Source of the DNA: Pseudomonas citronellolis
Lineage (GTDB): Bacteria > Pseudomonadota > Gammaproteobacteria > Pseudomonadales > Pseudomonadaceae
Length of the DNA stretch: 64,000 bases
NCBI RefSeq assembly: GCF_900112375.1
Contig: NZ_FOLS01000004.1
Location: 186,001 to 250,000, forward strand
Direction of reading: 5' to 3'
Shown here: positions 19,491-29,870 of the stretch, in pieces
Layout of the letters: every line of letters starts with the position of its first letter
Position numbering within the stretch: position 1 is the first letter of the stretch
Position numbers and translations under genes: made by a program
Notes under the pieces: model-generated
The model's database searches: none
Told to the model about the DNA's origin: nothing
The model's input: the letters and a program-made list of their open reading frames with translations, nothing else

Positions 19491-20576
19491 TCATTTCGGC
19501 AGCTCGGCCTTGATGCCTTCCACGTAGTAGTCCATCGCGGCCAGGTCGGCGTTGCTGGCCACGGCGCCGGCGGCGATGCGTTCCTTGCCGCTCTGGTCCT
19601 TGATCGGCCCGGTGAAGGGATGGAAGGCGCCGCTCTTGATGTCGGCGATCAGCTTGCTCGCCTCGGCCTGCACGTCGGCCGGCAGCACGTCCTTGTTCAG
19701 CGGCAGGACGATGGTGTCCTCGGCCAGGCCTCCCCAGAAGTCCTGCGGTTTCCAGCTGCCGTCCATGACCGCCTGGGTGGCCTTGATGTAGTGCGGGCCC
19801 CAGTCGTTGACGATGGAGGTCAGCACGGTCTTCGGCCCGAAGTGCTGCATGTCCGAGGCGTAGCCCACGGCGTACACGCCGCGGCGCTCGGCGGCCTGGA
19901 TCGGCGCCGGGCTGTCGGTGTGCTGGAAGATCACGTCCACGCCCTGGTCGATCAGCGCGTTGGCCGCGTCCGCCTCCTTGCCCGGGTCGAACCAGGTGCT
20001 CACCCACATCACTTTCAGCTCGGCCCGGGGGTCGTACTTGTGCAGCGCCAGCTGGATGGAGTTGATGTCGCGGATCACCTCGGGGATCGGGAAGGAGGCG
20101 ATGTAGCCGATCTTGTGCGTCTTGGTCATCTTCGCCGCCAGGTAGCCACCGACGTAGCGGCCCTCGTAGGAGCGCGACAGGTAGGTGCCGAGGTTCCTGT
20201 CACGCTTGTAGCCGGTGGCGTGCTCGAAGGTCACCTTGGGGAACTGCTTGGCCACCTTGGCGGTGGGGTTCATGAAGCCGAAGGAGGTGGTGAAGATCAG
20301 CCCGTAGCCGTCCTTGGCCATGTTGCGGATCACCCGCTCGGCGTCGGCGCCCTCGGCGACGTTCTCGACGAAGCTGGTCTGCACCTTGTCGCCGAAGTGT
20401 TCCACCAGCTCGCGGCGGCCCATCTCGTGCTGGTAGGTCCAGCCGTGGTCGCCGACGGGGCCGACGTAGACGAAGCCGACCTTCAGCGGTTCGGCCGCCG
20501 CCGCGCCGAGGCTGGCGCCAAGGCCCATGGCCAACGCCAGGCCACGCAGCAGGGTGTTCAGGGTCTTGTTCTTCAT
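19491..20576 (-). CDS. BMP-family (PnrA-like) ABC transporter substrate-binding protein
   Basis: 361 residues. Signal peptide MKNKTLNTLLRGLALAMGLGASLGAAAAEPL, then a basic-membrane-protein fold: KVGFVYVGPVGDHGWTYQHEMGR, IIFTTSFGFMNPTAKVAKQFP, GYIASFPIPEVIRDINSIQLAL and DVIFQHTDSPAPIQAAERRG. Family members bind purine nucleosides for ABC uptake. The matching permease and ATPase genes are not adjacent. A deoxyribosyltransferase gene lies close by on the other strand. A palindromic candidate operator lies 81-98 bases upstream. Confidence 0.88.
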   Translation of the reverse strand: MKNKTLNTLLRGLALAMGLGASLGAAAAEPLKVGFVYVGPVGDHGWTYQHEMGRRELVEHFGDKVQTSFVENVAEGADAERVIRNMAKDGYGLIFTTSFGFMNPTAKVAKQFPKVTFEHATGYKRDRNLGTYLSRSYEGRYVGGYLAAKMTKTHKIGYIASFPIPEVIRDINSIQLALHKYDPRAELKVMWVSTWFDPGKEADAANALIDQGVDVIFQHTDSPAPIQAAERRGVYAVGYASDMQHFGPKTVLTSIVNDWGPHYIKATQAVMDGSWKPQDFWGGLAEDTIVLPLNKDVLPADVQAEASKLIADIKSGAFHPFTGPIKDQSGKERIAAGAVASNADLAAMDYYVEGIKAELPK

Positions 20577-20656
20577 GGTGCGGGGACGCTCCTGTCGATG
20601 CAGTGTCGGGGCCGGAAGGTGCATGGCCCTCCGGGGCGCTTCGCCCAATGCAATAA

Positions 20657-20674
20657 CCTGACCAGGTGGACAGG
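20657..20674. promoter_or_regulatory. Palindromic candidate operator upstream of the BMP gene
   Basis: CCTGACCA-GG-TGGACAGG, an 18-bp inverted repeat with one mismatch. It lies in the 258-bp region between the BMP gene and the divergent antiporter gene. The regulator is not identified; GntR- or LacI-type binding would fit the shape. Confidence 0.4.
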
Positions 20675-20834
20675 TGCCGCGCGCCAGGCGGCCGCGCCCT
20701 GTGCGGCGGTGCCGCGCGCGTCTTGCATTGGTGCGCCCATGCCACCTGCTGGTGCGCCCCGGCGACGGTGGGCAAGGCCCCGGGCAAGGCCTAAGATGGG
20801 CGCCTCTATCCCATGGAACGGATGTCCCCCGACG

Positions 20835-21917
20835 ATGCTGCGCCTGCTCAAAGACGAGAAACTCCTCCTCCTCGCCCTGCTCCTGGCGGTGCTGGTCTAC
20901 CCCCTGGAACACAGCCTGCTCGAAGGCGGCAAGACCCTGGCCGGGGTGATCGCCACTGTCCTGCTGGCCTCGATCATCAGCGTCTCGCTGCGCGTGGCGC
21001 ACCACGCCGAGATTCTCGCGGAGAAGGTCGGCGAGCCCTACGGCACCATGATCCTGACCCTCGCCGCGGTGCTGGTGGAGGTGGTCATCCTGGCCATCAT
21101 GATGGGCCACAACCACTCACCCACCCTGGCCCGCGACACCATCTACGCCGCGGTGATGCTGGACATGAACGGCATCCTCGGCCTGGCCGCGCTGCTCGGC
21201 GGCCTGAAGCACGGCGAGCAGTCGTACAACGACGACTCCGGCAAGACCTACGTGACCATGATCCTCACCGCGGTGGGCATCTCCATGGTGGTCCCGGAGC
21301 TGATCCCAGCGGCGCAGTGGAAGCTCTACTCGCTGTTCACCATCGGCTGCATGGTCATGCTCTACGGGCTGTTCCTGCGCATGCAGACCGGCCAGCACAG
21401 CTACTTCTTCGCCTACAACTACGCGGTGCACGGCGAGCAGCAGCACGGCCACGAGGCCCACGGCAGCACGCGCCAGTCCATGGCCCTGCTGGTGGCCGGG
21501 GTGGTGCTGATCGGCGCGCTGGCCGAGGTCATGTCCAAGGCCCTGGACGTCAGCCTGGAAGGCAGCGGCGTGCCACCGATCGTGCCGGCGCTGCTGGTGG
21601 CGGCCATCTCCGCCAGCCCGGAAATCCTCACCGCGCTGCGCGCCGCGCTGGCCAACCGCATGCAACCGGTGGTCAACATCGCCCTGGGCGCCTCGCTGTC
21701 CACGGTGATCCTCACCGTGCCGGTCATCGAGGCCCTGGCGCTGTTCAAGGGCCAGCCGATCCAGATGGCGATGACGCCGCTGCAGACCGGCATGATGTTC
21801 ATCACCCTGGTGGTGGCGGGCTTCAACCTGCACGACGGCAAGACCAACGCCATCGAGGGCATGACTCACTTCGTGCTCTTCGCCACTTTCCTGATGCTGT
21901 CGTTCATGGGGTTGTGA
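20835..21917 (+). CDS. ChaA-type calcium/cation:proton antiporter (y4hA-like)
   Basis: 360 residues with about ten membrane helices. Two homologous halves of the CaCA superfamily can be seen: the first with AHHAEILAEKVGEPYGTMILTLAAVLVEVVILAIM, the second with GVPPIVPALLVAAISASPEILTALRAALANRMQPVVNIALGASLSTV, both carrying conserved acidic residues in the transport helices. A His-rich loop (HGEQQHGHEAHG) separates them. Likely exports Ca2+ or Na+ in exchange for protons. The deoxyribosyltransferase ATG follows after 2 bases. Confidence 0.85.
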   Translation: MLRLLKDEKLLLLALLLAVLVYPLEHSLLEGGKTLAGVIATVLLASIISVSLRVAHHAEILAEKVGEPYGTMILTLAAVLVEVVILAIMMGHNHSPTLARDTIYAAVMLDMNGILGLAALLGGLKHGEQSYNDDSGKTYVTMILTAVGISMVVPELIPAAQWKLYSLFTIGCMVMLYGLFLRMQTGQHSYFFAYNYAVHGEQQHGHEAHGSTRQSMALLVAGVVLIGALAEVMSKALDVSLEGSGVPPIVPALLVAAISASPEILTALRAALANRMQPVVNIALGASLSTVILTVPVIEALALFKGQPIQMAMTPLQTGMMFITLVVAGFNLHDGKTNAIEGMTHFVLFATFLMLSFMGL

Positions 21918-21919
21918 CC

Positions 21920-22438
21920 ATGCTGAAGATCTACCTCGCCGGCCCCGACGTGTTCCGCCCCGACGCCGCCGGGCACGGCGCGCAGCTCAAGGCGCTGTGC
22001 GCGGAATACGGGTTCGAGGGGCTGTTCCCGCTGGACGTCCAGGTGCCGGCGGAAATCACCGAGCCGCACCAGCAGGCGATCTGGATCTACCGCGCCAACC
22101 TGCGCCTGATCGCCGAGGCCGACTGCGTGCTGGCCAACCTGGCATCGTTCCGCGGTAGCGAGCCGGACAGCGGCACCTGCTTCGAGGTCGGCTACGCCGC
22201 GGCCCTGGGCAAGCCGCTGTACGGCTACCTGCCGGACGCCGGCAGCTACGTCGAGCGCATGCGCCGCAAGTACCCGGAATGGCTCGGCCAGCAGCCCGGC
22301 CGTGACCGCGACGGCAACGTCCTGGAAGCCTTCGGCCTGCCGCTGAACCTGATGCTGGCGGTGCCCACCCAGATCGTCTCCGGCGGCCCGCGCGAAGCCC
22401 TGGAGCTGCTGCGCCAGGATCTGCAGCCGGCGGAATGA
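21920..22438 (+). CDS. Nucleoside 2-deoxyribosyltransferase
   Basis: 172 residues. N-terminal IYLAGPDVF nucleotide-binding motif, ADCVLANLASFRGSEPDSGTCFEVGYAAALGKPLYGY carrying the Asp and nucleophilic Glu expected of the family. Exchanges bases between deoxyribonucleosides or hydrolyses deoxyribonucleotides. It sits 2 bases after the antiporter stop, so is cotranscribed with it; a functional link with the divergent BMP nucleoside-binding gene is only inference. Confidence 0.85.
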   Translation: MLKIYLAGPDVFRPDAAGHGAQLKALCAEYGFEGLFPLDVQVPAEITEPHQQAIWIYRANLRLIAEADCVLANLASFRGSEPDSGTCFEVGYAAALGKPLYGYLPDAGSYVERMRRKYPEWLGQQPGRDRDGNVLEAFGLPLNLMLAVPTQIVSGGPREALELLRQDLQPAE

Positions 22439-22669
22439 TCGTAACCGCGCCCATGTAGGAGCGCGCCCTGCGCGCGATTCGCGGGCAGGGCCCGCTCCTA
22501 CACGACTGCGCCGAGGCGCTTTTCGTAGGATGGGTTTCGCAAGCTCAACCCATCCTACGGGAGCCCGGAAATGACGTAGGAGCGGACTCCGTCCGCGATG
22601 GGCCGGGCCCAGGCACGGCGATCGCGGATGAATCCGCTCCTACAAAAGAAGAAGAGAAGCCCGAGCGGC
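22439..22669. repeat. Three different palindromic repeats, deoxyribosyltransferase-yjdM spacer
   Basis: 22455-22501 is a 47-bp REP subtype containing GGGCAGGGCCCG, identical to 10431-10477 and 45781-45827. 22525-22558 is the GTAGGATGGGTT..AACCCATCCTAC palindrome. 22576-22643 is a GTAGGAGCGGACTCCGTCCG REP doublet. All lie between convergent genes. Confidence 0.85.
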
Positions 22670-23008
22670 TCAGACCTTCTTCACGAACTCCGACTTCAGC
22701 TTCATCGCGCCGATGCCGTCGATCTTGCAGTCGATGTCGTGGTCGCCGTCCACCAGGCGGATGTTCTTCACCTTGGTGCCGACCTTGACCACCAGGGACG
22801 AGCCCTTGACCTTCAGGTCCTTGATCACGCTGACGGTGTCGCCATCCTGCAGCACGTTGCCGACGGCGTCCTTGATCACCTTGGCGTCGCCCTCGCCTTC
22901 GGCGGCGGCATCGGCCGACCATTCATGGGCGCATTCCGGGCAGACCAGCAGCGCGCCGTCCTCGTAGGTGTATTCGGAATTGCATTTGGGGCAGGGTGGC
23001 AGGCTCAT
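22670..23008 (-). CDS. yjdM: Zinc-ribbon protein of the PhnA/YjdM family
   Basis: 112 residues. N-terminal zinc ribbon with two CPxC pairs (CPKC at 6-9 and CPEC about 15 residues later), then a PhnA beta-barrel domain ([29 protein letters not shown]). Despite the old name it is not a phosphonate enzyme; function is poorly defined. I chose [13 protein letters not shown] (ATG 23008). Stands 56 bases after the cytochrome gene on the same strand. Confidence 0.88.
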   Translation of the reverse strand: MSLPPCPKCNSEYTYEDGALLVCPECAHEWSADAAAEGEGDAKVIKDAVGNVLQDGDTVSVIKDLKVKGSSLVVKVGTKVKNIRLVDGDHDIDCKIDGIGAMKLKSEFVKKV

Positions 23009-23064
23009 GGTCTCTATCACTGACAGTGGGAAAAGACCGCGCATTATATAAGGATTTGCCCGCC

Positions 23065-23688
23065 TCAGGGGTGCAATTGCTGCAGGTAGGCCGCCAGCGC
23101 CTCGATATTCCCGGCCTGCAGCTGCGACGCCACCGCCAGCATGGTCGAGCCGGCACGGCGCGGGTCCTTGTCGCGGTAGGCCTCCAGCGTTCGCTGCAGG
23201 TAGGTCGCCGGCTGCCCGGCGATACGCGGGACACCCTGCTGGCCCAACCCCTGCGGGCCATGACAGGCCACGCAGACCTGCCCGAACAGCGCCTCGCCCC
23301 TGGCACGCAGCGCATCGTCCACCGCGCCCTGGCGCGGCAGCACCTGCTGCTGGCTGTAGTACACGGCGATGTTCACCCGCTCGTCGAGGCTCAGCATCCG
23401 GGCCGCCTGGTTCATCACGAAGTCGGTGCGCTGCCCGCTGGCGTAGCGCTCGAAGGCAGTGAACAGGTAGCCCGGGGCCTGCGCGGCCAGGTTCGGGATG
23501 TGGTCGCGCCGGCTGTTGCCGTCGTCGCCGTGGCAGTTGCGGCACAGCACGATGCGCTCGTGGCCGGCGGCATAGGCCTGCTCGCGCTTGGCGGGGTCGG
23601 CCATGATGGCGTCGAAGCGCGCCTGGGCGGCCTCGTCGCCCAAGGCGGTACAGCTGACGGTCAACAGCAGAGCAATCGCGAAACGCAT
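23065..23688 (-). CDS. Dihaem cytochrome c (c4-like)
   Basis: 207 residues. Signal peptide of about 17 residues ([17 protein letters not shown]) and two class-I cytochrome domains, each with a CxxCH haem site: CRNCH near residue 49 and CVACH near 139. Candidate Met ligands follow in each half. Periplasmic electron carrier; resembles cytochrome c4 that feeds terminal oxidases. No oxidase genes adjacent. Promoter not recognised. Confidence 0.85.
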   Translation of the reverse strand: MRFAIALLLTVSCTALGDEAAQARFDAIMADPAKREQAYAAGHERIVLCRNCHGDDGNSRRDHIPNLAAQAPGYLFTAFERYASGQRTDFVMNQAARMLSLDERVNIAVYYSQQQVLPRQGAVDDALRARGEALFGQVCVACHGPQGLGQQGVPRIAGQPATYLQRTLEAYRDKDPRRAGSTMLAVASQLQAGNIEALAAYLQQLHP

Positions 23689-23814
23689 CGCCTCCTCCCC
23701 GGAACTCGGCCTGCGGCTTGCCGTTTATAGGCTTGCGCGTGGCGAAGGGCCTGGATGCAGGTCAATGAAGCGGCGAGCCGGCCGCGCCGGAAGGTGATGG
23801 CTTTCGCAAAGGCA

Positions 23815-23842
23815 TAAAAAAGGGGGAGCATCGTGCTCCCCC
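23815..23842 (-). terminator. Intrinsic terminator of the pyruvate carboxylase operon
   Basis: On the minus strand, GGGGGAGC-ACGAT-GCTCCCCC is followed by six T residues, 35 bases after the stop of the biotin-carrying subunit gene: a textbook Rho-independent terminator. Confidence 0.92.
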
Positions 23843-23876
23843 GGGGACTGAACCTTGAGACCCGTCTGTCCGTCGG

Positions 23877-25700
23877 TCAGCCTTCAATCTCGATCAGCAC
23901 CTCGCCCGGGTTGACGCGGTCACCCTTGGCTACGTGGATCGCCTTGACGGTGCCGGCGATGGGCGCCTGCACCTCGGTTTCCATCTTCATGGCTTCGGTG
24001 ATCAGCACGGCCTGGCCGGCCTTCACGCTGTCGCCTTCCTTCACCAGCACGTCGACGATGTTGCCCGGCATGGTGGTGCTGACGTCACCCGGCGCGCTGG
24101 CGTGCTTGCGCTTGTTGCCGCCGCCGCCGATGAACTCGTTGAGCGGCTCGAACACCACTTCCTCGGGCATGCCGTCGATGGACAGGTAGAAGTGGCGCTT
24201 GCCGTCGGTCTTCACGCCGACGCCGGTGATGTCCACGCGGTAGCTCTCGCCGTGCACGTCGACCACGAACTCGGTCGGCACGCCTTCGCCGCCGGCCGCG
24301 GCCACGCCGTTGCCGCTGGGGATCGGCAGCAGTTCCTCGGGCTTCAGGGCGCCGGCCTCGCGTTCCTCGAGGAACTTGCGGCCGATGTCCGGGAACATGG
24401 CGAAGGTCAGCACGTCCTCTTCGGACTTGGCCAGCGCGCCGATCTCGCCGCGCAGCTTGTCCAGCTCGGGCTTGATCAGGTCGGCCGGGCGCACGTCGAT
24501 GACTTCCTCGTTGCCGATGGCCTGGCGTCGCAGCTGCTCGTTGATCTGGCCCGGGGCCTTGCCGTAGCGGCCCTGCAGGTACAGCTTCACCTCGTTGGTG
24601 ATGGTCTTGTAGCGCTCGCCGGCCAGCACGTTGAAGAACGCCTGGGTGCCGACGATCTGCGAGGTCGGGGTGACCAGGGGCGGGAAGCCCAGGTCCTCGC
24701 GCACCCGCGGGATCTCTTCGAGCACTTCGGCCATGCGGTTGAGGGCGCCCTGCTCCTTCAGTTGGTTGGCCAGGTTGGAGATCATGCCGCCGGGCACCTG
24801 GTTGACCTGCACGCGGGTGTCCACGCCGGTGAATTCGCTTTCGAACTGGTGGTACTTCTTGCGCACGGCGTGGAAGTACATGCCGACTTCCTGGATCAGC
24901 TCCAGGTCCAGGCCGGTGTCGTAGGGGGTGTTGCGCAGCGCCGCGACCATCGACTCGGTGCCCGGGTGGCTGGTGCCCCAGGCCATGCTGGAGATGGCGG
25001 TGTCGATGCGGTCGGCGCCGTTCTCCACGGCCTTGAGCTGGCACATGCTGGCCACGCCGGCGGTGTCGTGGGAGTGCACCACCACTTCCAGGGGCAGGGC
25101 GTCCTTCAGGGCCTTGACCAGGTCGCCGGTGGCGTAGGGGGTCAGCAGGCCGGCCATGTCCTTGATGGCGATGGAGTCCACACCCATGGCCGCCATGGCC
25201 TTGGCCTGGGCGACGAAGGCGTCGATGGTGTGCACCGGGCTGGTGGTGTAGCAGATGGTGCCCTGGGCGTGCTTGCCGGCGGCCTTCACCGCCTCGATGG
25301 AGACGCGCAGGTTACGCACGTCGTTCATCGCGTCGAAGATGCGGAACACGTCGATGCCGTTGACCGCGGCCTTGGCCACGAAGGCGCGCACCACGTCGTC
25401 GCTGTAGTGGCGGTAGCCCAGCAGGTTCTGCCCGCGCAAGAGCATCTGCAGGCGGGTGTTGGGCAGCGCGGCCTTGAGCTTGCGCAGGCGCTCCCACGGG
25501 TCTTCCTTGAGGAAGCGCACGCAGGCGTCGAAGGTGGCGCCGCCCCAGACTTCCAGGGACCAGTAGCCGACCTTGTCGAGCTTGTCGCAGATCGGCAGCA
25601 TGTCCTCGGTGCGCATGCGGGTGGCCAGCAGCGACTGGTGCGCGTCGCGCAGGATGGTATCGGTGACGCTTATTTTTTTCGACTCAACGGTCTTGCTCAT
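23877..25700 (-). CDS. oadA: Pyruvate carboxylase subunit B (oxaloacetate decarboxylase alpha-like)
   Basis: 607 residues. Carboxyltransferase (HMGL-like TIM barrel, ITDTILRDAHQSLLATRMRTEDM at the N-terminus; RDAHQSL carries the metal site), PYC_OADA conserved domain, and C-terminal biotinyl domain with EAMKMET; biotin attaches to Lys572. Together with the next gene it carboxylates pyruvate to oxaloacetate, the main anaplerotic route of Pseudomonas. No membrane decarboxylase subunits are present, supporting carboxylase rather than sodium-pump function. I chose MSKTVESKKISVTD (ATG 25700). Ten bases separate it from subunit A. Confidence 0.93.
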   Translation of the reverse strand: MSKTVESKKISVTDTILRDAHQSLLATRMRTEDMLPICDKLDKVGYWSLEVWGGATFDACVRFLKEDPWERLRKLKAALPNTRLQMLLRGQNLLGYRHYSDDVVRAFVAKAAVNGIDVFRIFDAMNDVRNLRVSIEAVKAAGKHAQGTICYTTSPVHTIDAFVAQAKAMAAMGVDSIAIKDMAGLLTPYATGDLVKALKDALPLEVVVHSHDTAGVASMCQLKAVENGADRIDTAISSMAWGTSHPGTESMVAALRNTPYDTGLDLELIQEVGMYFHAVRKKYHQFESEFTGVDTRVQVNQVPGGMISNLANQLKEQGALNRMAEVLEEIPRVREDLGFPPLVTPTSQIVGTQAFFNVLAGERYKTITNEVKLYLQGRYGKAPGQINEQLRRQAIGNEEVIDVRPADLIKPELDKLRGEIGALAKSEEDVLTFAMFPDIGRKFLEEREAGALKPEELLPIPSGNGVAAAGGEGVPTEFVVDVHGESYRVDITGVGVKTDGKRHFYLSIDGMPEEVVFEPLNEFIGGGGNKRKHASAPGDVSTTMPGNIVDVLVKEGDSVKAGQAVLITEAMKMETEVQAPIAGTVKAIHVAKGDRVNPGEVLIEIEG

Positions 25701-25710
25701 TCGATAATCC

Positions 25711-27126
<1,416 letters not shown>

Positions 27127-27274
27127 TTGCGGTTTCCCTCGACCGGGGCTCGTGGACCCGGCACTTGAACCAATCGGCAATCCGCCGCGGAGCGATCCGC
27201 GTCGGTTCGGCGCAATGCCGGAGCAGGGTTCCGGCGTTTTTTTACCCTACGCGGGATCGAGGATTACCCAAAAT

Positions 27275-27313
27275 CAATATTTATTGGGATAGCCATAATT
27301 TTTGACTTATAGT
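27275..27313 (+). promoter_or_regulatory. pycR promoter with palindromic candidate operator
   Basis: An AT-rich island holds the inverted repeat CAATA-TT-TATTG (27275-27286), overlapping TTGGGA (27284-27289), an 18-base spacer and TATAGT (27308-27313). Transcription would start near 27320. The palindrome could serve the divergent carboxylase operon as well as autoregulation, as is usual for LysR proteins. Confidence 0.45.
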
Positions 27314-27346
27314 CGAGCGAACTGACCCGTGCGGGAGCCGGTGCGA

Positions 27347-28297
27347 ATGCGTAAGTCCTTGATGCGAATGACACTTCGCCAACTGCAGGTATTCCGTGCG
27401 GTGTGCGAGAGCCGTTCCTACAGCCGCGCCGCGGAGGAAATGGCGCTGACGCAGCCGGCGGTCAGCCTGCAGATCCGCCAGCTGGAGGAACTGGTCGGCC
27501 AGCCGCTGTTCGAGTACATCGGCAAGAAGCTCTACCAGACCGACGCCGCCGACGCCCTGCTGCGCGCCAGCACCGACATCTTCCAGCGCCTGGAAGTGCT
27601 GGACATGCAGCTCTCCGACCTCAAGGGCTCGCTGCAGGGCCAGCTGCGCCTGGCGGTGGAGTCCAGCGCCAAGTACATCACCCCGCACCTGTTCGCCGCC
27701 TTCCAGAAGCAGCACCCGGACGTCAGCCTGCACCTCACCGTGGTCAACCGCGCCCAGGTGATCAAGCGCCTGTCGGACAACCGCGACGACCTGGTGATCA
27801 TGTCCCTGGTGCCGCAGGACATGGCCCTGGAGTTCCTGCCCTTCCTGAACAACCCGATCGTCGCGGTGGCGCCGCCCGACCACCCGCTGTGCAGCGCCGC
27901 CAAGCTGTCGCTGAAGGACCTGGAATCCTGGCCGCTGCTGATCCGCGAGCCGGGCTCGGGCACGCGCAAGGCCTGCGAGGAACACTTCCAGCAGAAGCGC
28001 GCGCACTTCCCGCAGACGCTGGAATTCGCCTCGCTGGAAGGCTCACGGGAAGGGGTATTGGCCGGCCTCGGCCTGGCCCTGCTGCCGCGCCACGCGGTGA
28101 GCCGCGAACTGCGCGCCGGGCTGCTGCGCGAACTGCCGGTGGAGGAGCTGCCGCTCTACCGCAGCTGGTGCCTGGTGCACGCCCGCGGCAAGCGCCTGAG
28201 CCCGGTGGCCCAGGCCTTCGTCGCCTTCATCCGCGAGGAGCGCGCGCTGATCAGCCAGCTGGCCGAGCGCTTTTCACCGACGCCCGCGCAGAATTGA
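27347..28297 (+). CDS. pycR: LysR-family regulator of pyruvate carboxylase (PycR-like)
   Basis: 316 residues. N-terminal winged HTH (LRQLQVFRAVCESRSYSRAAEEMALTQPAVSLQIRQLEELVGQPLFEYIGKKLYQT) and a periplasmic-binding-like effector domain. Position next to the pyruvate carboxylase genes matches PAO1 PA5437 (PycR). I chose ATG 27347, with GGGAG about 10 bases upstream; GTG 27329 and ATG 27362 are in frame. Its last 47 bases overlap the convergent small gene at 28251. Confidence 0.88.
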   Translation: MRKSLMRMTLRQLQVFRAVCESRSYSRAAEEMALTQPAVSLQIRQLEELVGQPLFEYIGKKLYQTDAADALLRASTDIFQRLEVLDMQLSDLKGSLQGQLRLAVESSAKYITPHLFAAFQKQHPDVSLHLTVVNRAQVIKRLSDNRDDLVIMSLVPQDMALEFLPFLNNPIVAVAPPDHPLCSAAKLSLKDLESWPLLIREPGSGTRKACEEHFQQKRAHFPQTLEFASLEGSREGVLAGLGLALLPRHAVSRELRAGLLRELPVEELPLYRSWCLVHARGKRLSPVAQAFVAFIREERALISQLAERFSPTPAQN

Positions 28298-28463
28298 GGT
28301 AGTTGGCGGCGATCAGGTCGGGATAATCGGACATCTCGCGGTCGAGGCGTTGCGCTTCGAGGCGCTCTTCGATGGCCCGGCGGAACTGCATTCGGCGCTG
28401 GTCCTCGAGCTTGCGGCGGGTCTTGCTGTCCAGGTGCTGGGTGTCGTCGATATGGCGTTGCAT
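28251..28463 (-). CDS. Small conserved basic/acidic helical protein (PA3496-family-like)
   Basis: 70 residues, MQRHIDDTQHLDSKTRRKLEDQRRMQFRRAIEERLEAQRL-type composition: charged, predicted mostly helical, no membrane segment or signal peptide. The RRKLEDQRRMxxRRAIEER core resembles a family of small Pseudomonas proteins annotated as putative envelope-integrity proteins; I recall this only loosely. It overlaps the 3' end of the LysR gene by 47 bases in convergent orientation. No function assigned. Confidence 0.55.
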   Translation of the reverse strand: MQRHIDDTQHLDSKTRRKLEDQRRMQFRRAIEERLEAQRLDREMSDYPDLIAANYLNSARASVKSARPAG

Positions 28464-28586
28464 CTCGCATCTCCCAAGGCCGAAGGGCTGGAGACGCCAG
28501 GATGCGGACGACGGATGACAATTTGAGGGCGCGGCGGTGAAGCGCCGGTGACGCCGACGAGTGGTCGGCGCCCCTCCAGGCATCCC

Positions 28587-29870
28587 TCAGAACAACGCAT
28601 CCAGGCAGCGGTACCAGGCGATGGCCGCGCCCAGGTAGAGCCGCTGCAGGCCATGCAGCGGGATCGGCTTCAGCGGCGCCGGCGGCAGCGGGAAGCGCTC
28701 GCCACGCCCGGCCAGGCGCAACGCCATATGCCGGCCCAGCGTGGTGGCCATGGCCACGCCGCGGCCGTTGTAGCCCAGCAGCGTCGACAACCCCGGCGCC
28801 GGTTCGTGCAGGTGCGGCAGGAAGTCCTGGGTCAGCGCCACCCGGCCACTCCAGCGGTACTCGATGGGCACCCCGGCCAGCTGTGGATAAAGCTGCGCCA
28901 GGGATCGCTGCAGATGGCTCCAGTCGCCGTCGCCGGCGGGTTCGCTGAACGGCCCTCGCCCGCCCAGCAACAGGCGGCCCTGGGCATCACGCTTGAAGTA
29001 GAGCAGCAGGCGCCGGGCATCCGAGCAGACCTCGCCGCCGGGCAGCACGCTCGCCGCCAGTTCCGGCGACAGTGGGCGGGTGGCGATGATGAAGCTGTTC
29101 GCCGCGATCAAGGTGCGGCGCAGGCCCGGCCACAGGCCATCGGTGTAGCCATTGGTCGCCAGCAGCACCTTTTCCGCGCGTACCCGCGCACCGCCGGCCA
29201 ACTCCAGCTGCCAGCGCCCGGCCTGGCGCTGCAGGCTCAGCACCGGGCTGTGGCCATGCACCCGCGCCCCGGCGGCCAGCGCGGCGCGCACCAGGCCACG
29301 CACGTAGCTCAGCGGCTGCACGCTGCCGGCGCGCGGATCGACCCAGGCGCCGAGATAATGTTCGTTGCCGATGCGCCGGGCCACCGCCTCACGGTCCAGC
29401 AGTTCCACGGGCACGCCGCGCCGGCGCCATTGCTCGGCGCGCTGCTCGATGCCACGCAGCGCCGCCGGTGACGCCGCCGGCTGGATCCAACCCTTGCGGG
29501 TGGCATCGCAGTCGATGCCGTGGCGCTGGATCAGGTTGAACACCTCGTCGGCGGCGTTTCCCGCCACTTCGCACAGGTATTCCCCCTGCTCACCGAATTT
29601 CGCCAGCAATTGCTCCGGGTCGAACTTCAGCCCCGGAATGACCTGGCCGCCGTTGCGCCCCGAGGCGCCCCAGCCCGGCTCGCCGGCATCCAGCACGCAG
29701 GCGCGGATGCCCAGCTCCGCCAGGTGCAGGGCGGTGGACAGGCCGGTGAAGCCGGCCCCAACGATGGCGACATCCGTTTCCAGATCGCCCTGCAGGGGCG
29801 GCGTCGCTTGCGCCGGCGTGGCGCTGGCTGCCCACAGGGACTGGGGCAGGTGGCGTGGCGCGACGCTCAT
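28587..29870 (-). CDS. FAD-dependent amine/D-amino-acid oxidase-type oxidoreductase
   Basis: 427 residues, DAO family. FAD-binding Rossmann motif [22 protein letters not shown] near residue 33, the [15 protein letters not shown] flavin loop, and the C-terminal [33 protein letters not shown]. Resembles gamma-glutamylputrescine oxidase and related enzymes that oxidise amines or imino acids. Its ATG overlaps the stop of the ABC ATPase gene (4 bases), so it is the last gene of the ABC operon and probably acts on the imported compound. A C-terminal hydrophobic stretch ([17 protein letters not shown]) is visible. Confidence 0.85.
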   Translation of the reverse strand: MSVAPRHLPQSLWAASATPAQATPPLQGDLETDVAIVGAGFTGLSTALHLAELGIRACVLDAGEPGWGASGRNGGQVIPGLKFDPEQLLAKFGEQGEYLCEVAGNAADEVFNLIQRHGIDCDATRKGWIQPAASPAALRGIEQRAEQWRRRGVPVELLDREAVARRIGNEHYLGAWVDPRAGSVQPLSYVRGLVRAALAAGARVHGHSPVLSLQRQAGRWQLELAGGARVRAEKVLLATNGYTDGLWPGLRRTLIAANSFIIATRPLSPELAASVLPGGEVCSDARRLLLYFKRDAQGRLLLGGRGPFSEPAGDGDWSHLQRSLAQLYPQLAGVPIEYRWSGRVALTQDFLPHLHEPAPGLSTLLGYNGRGVAMATTLGRHMALRLAGRGERFPLPPAPLKPIPLHGLQRLYLGAAIAWYRCLDALF

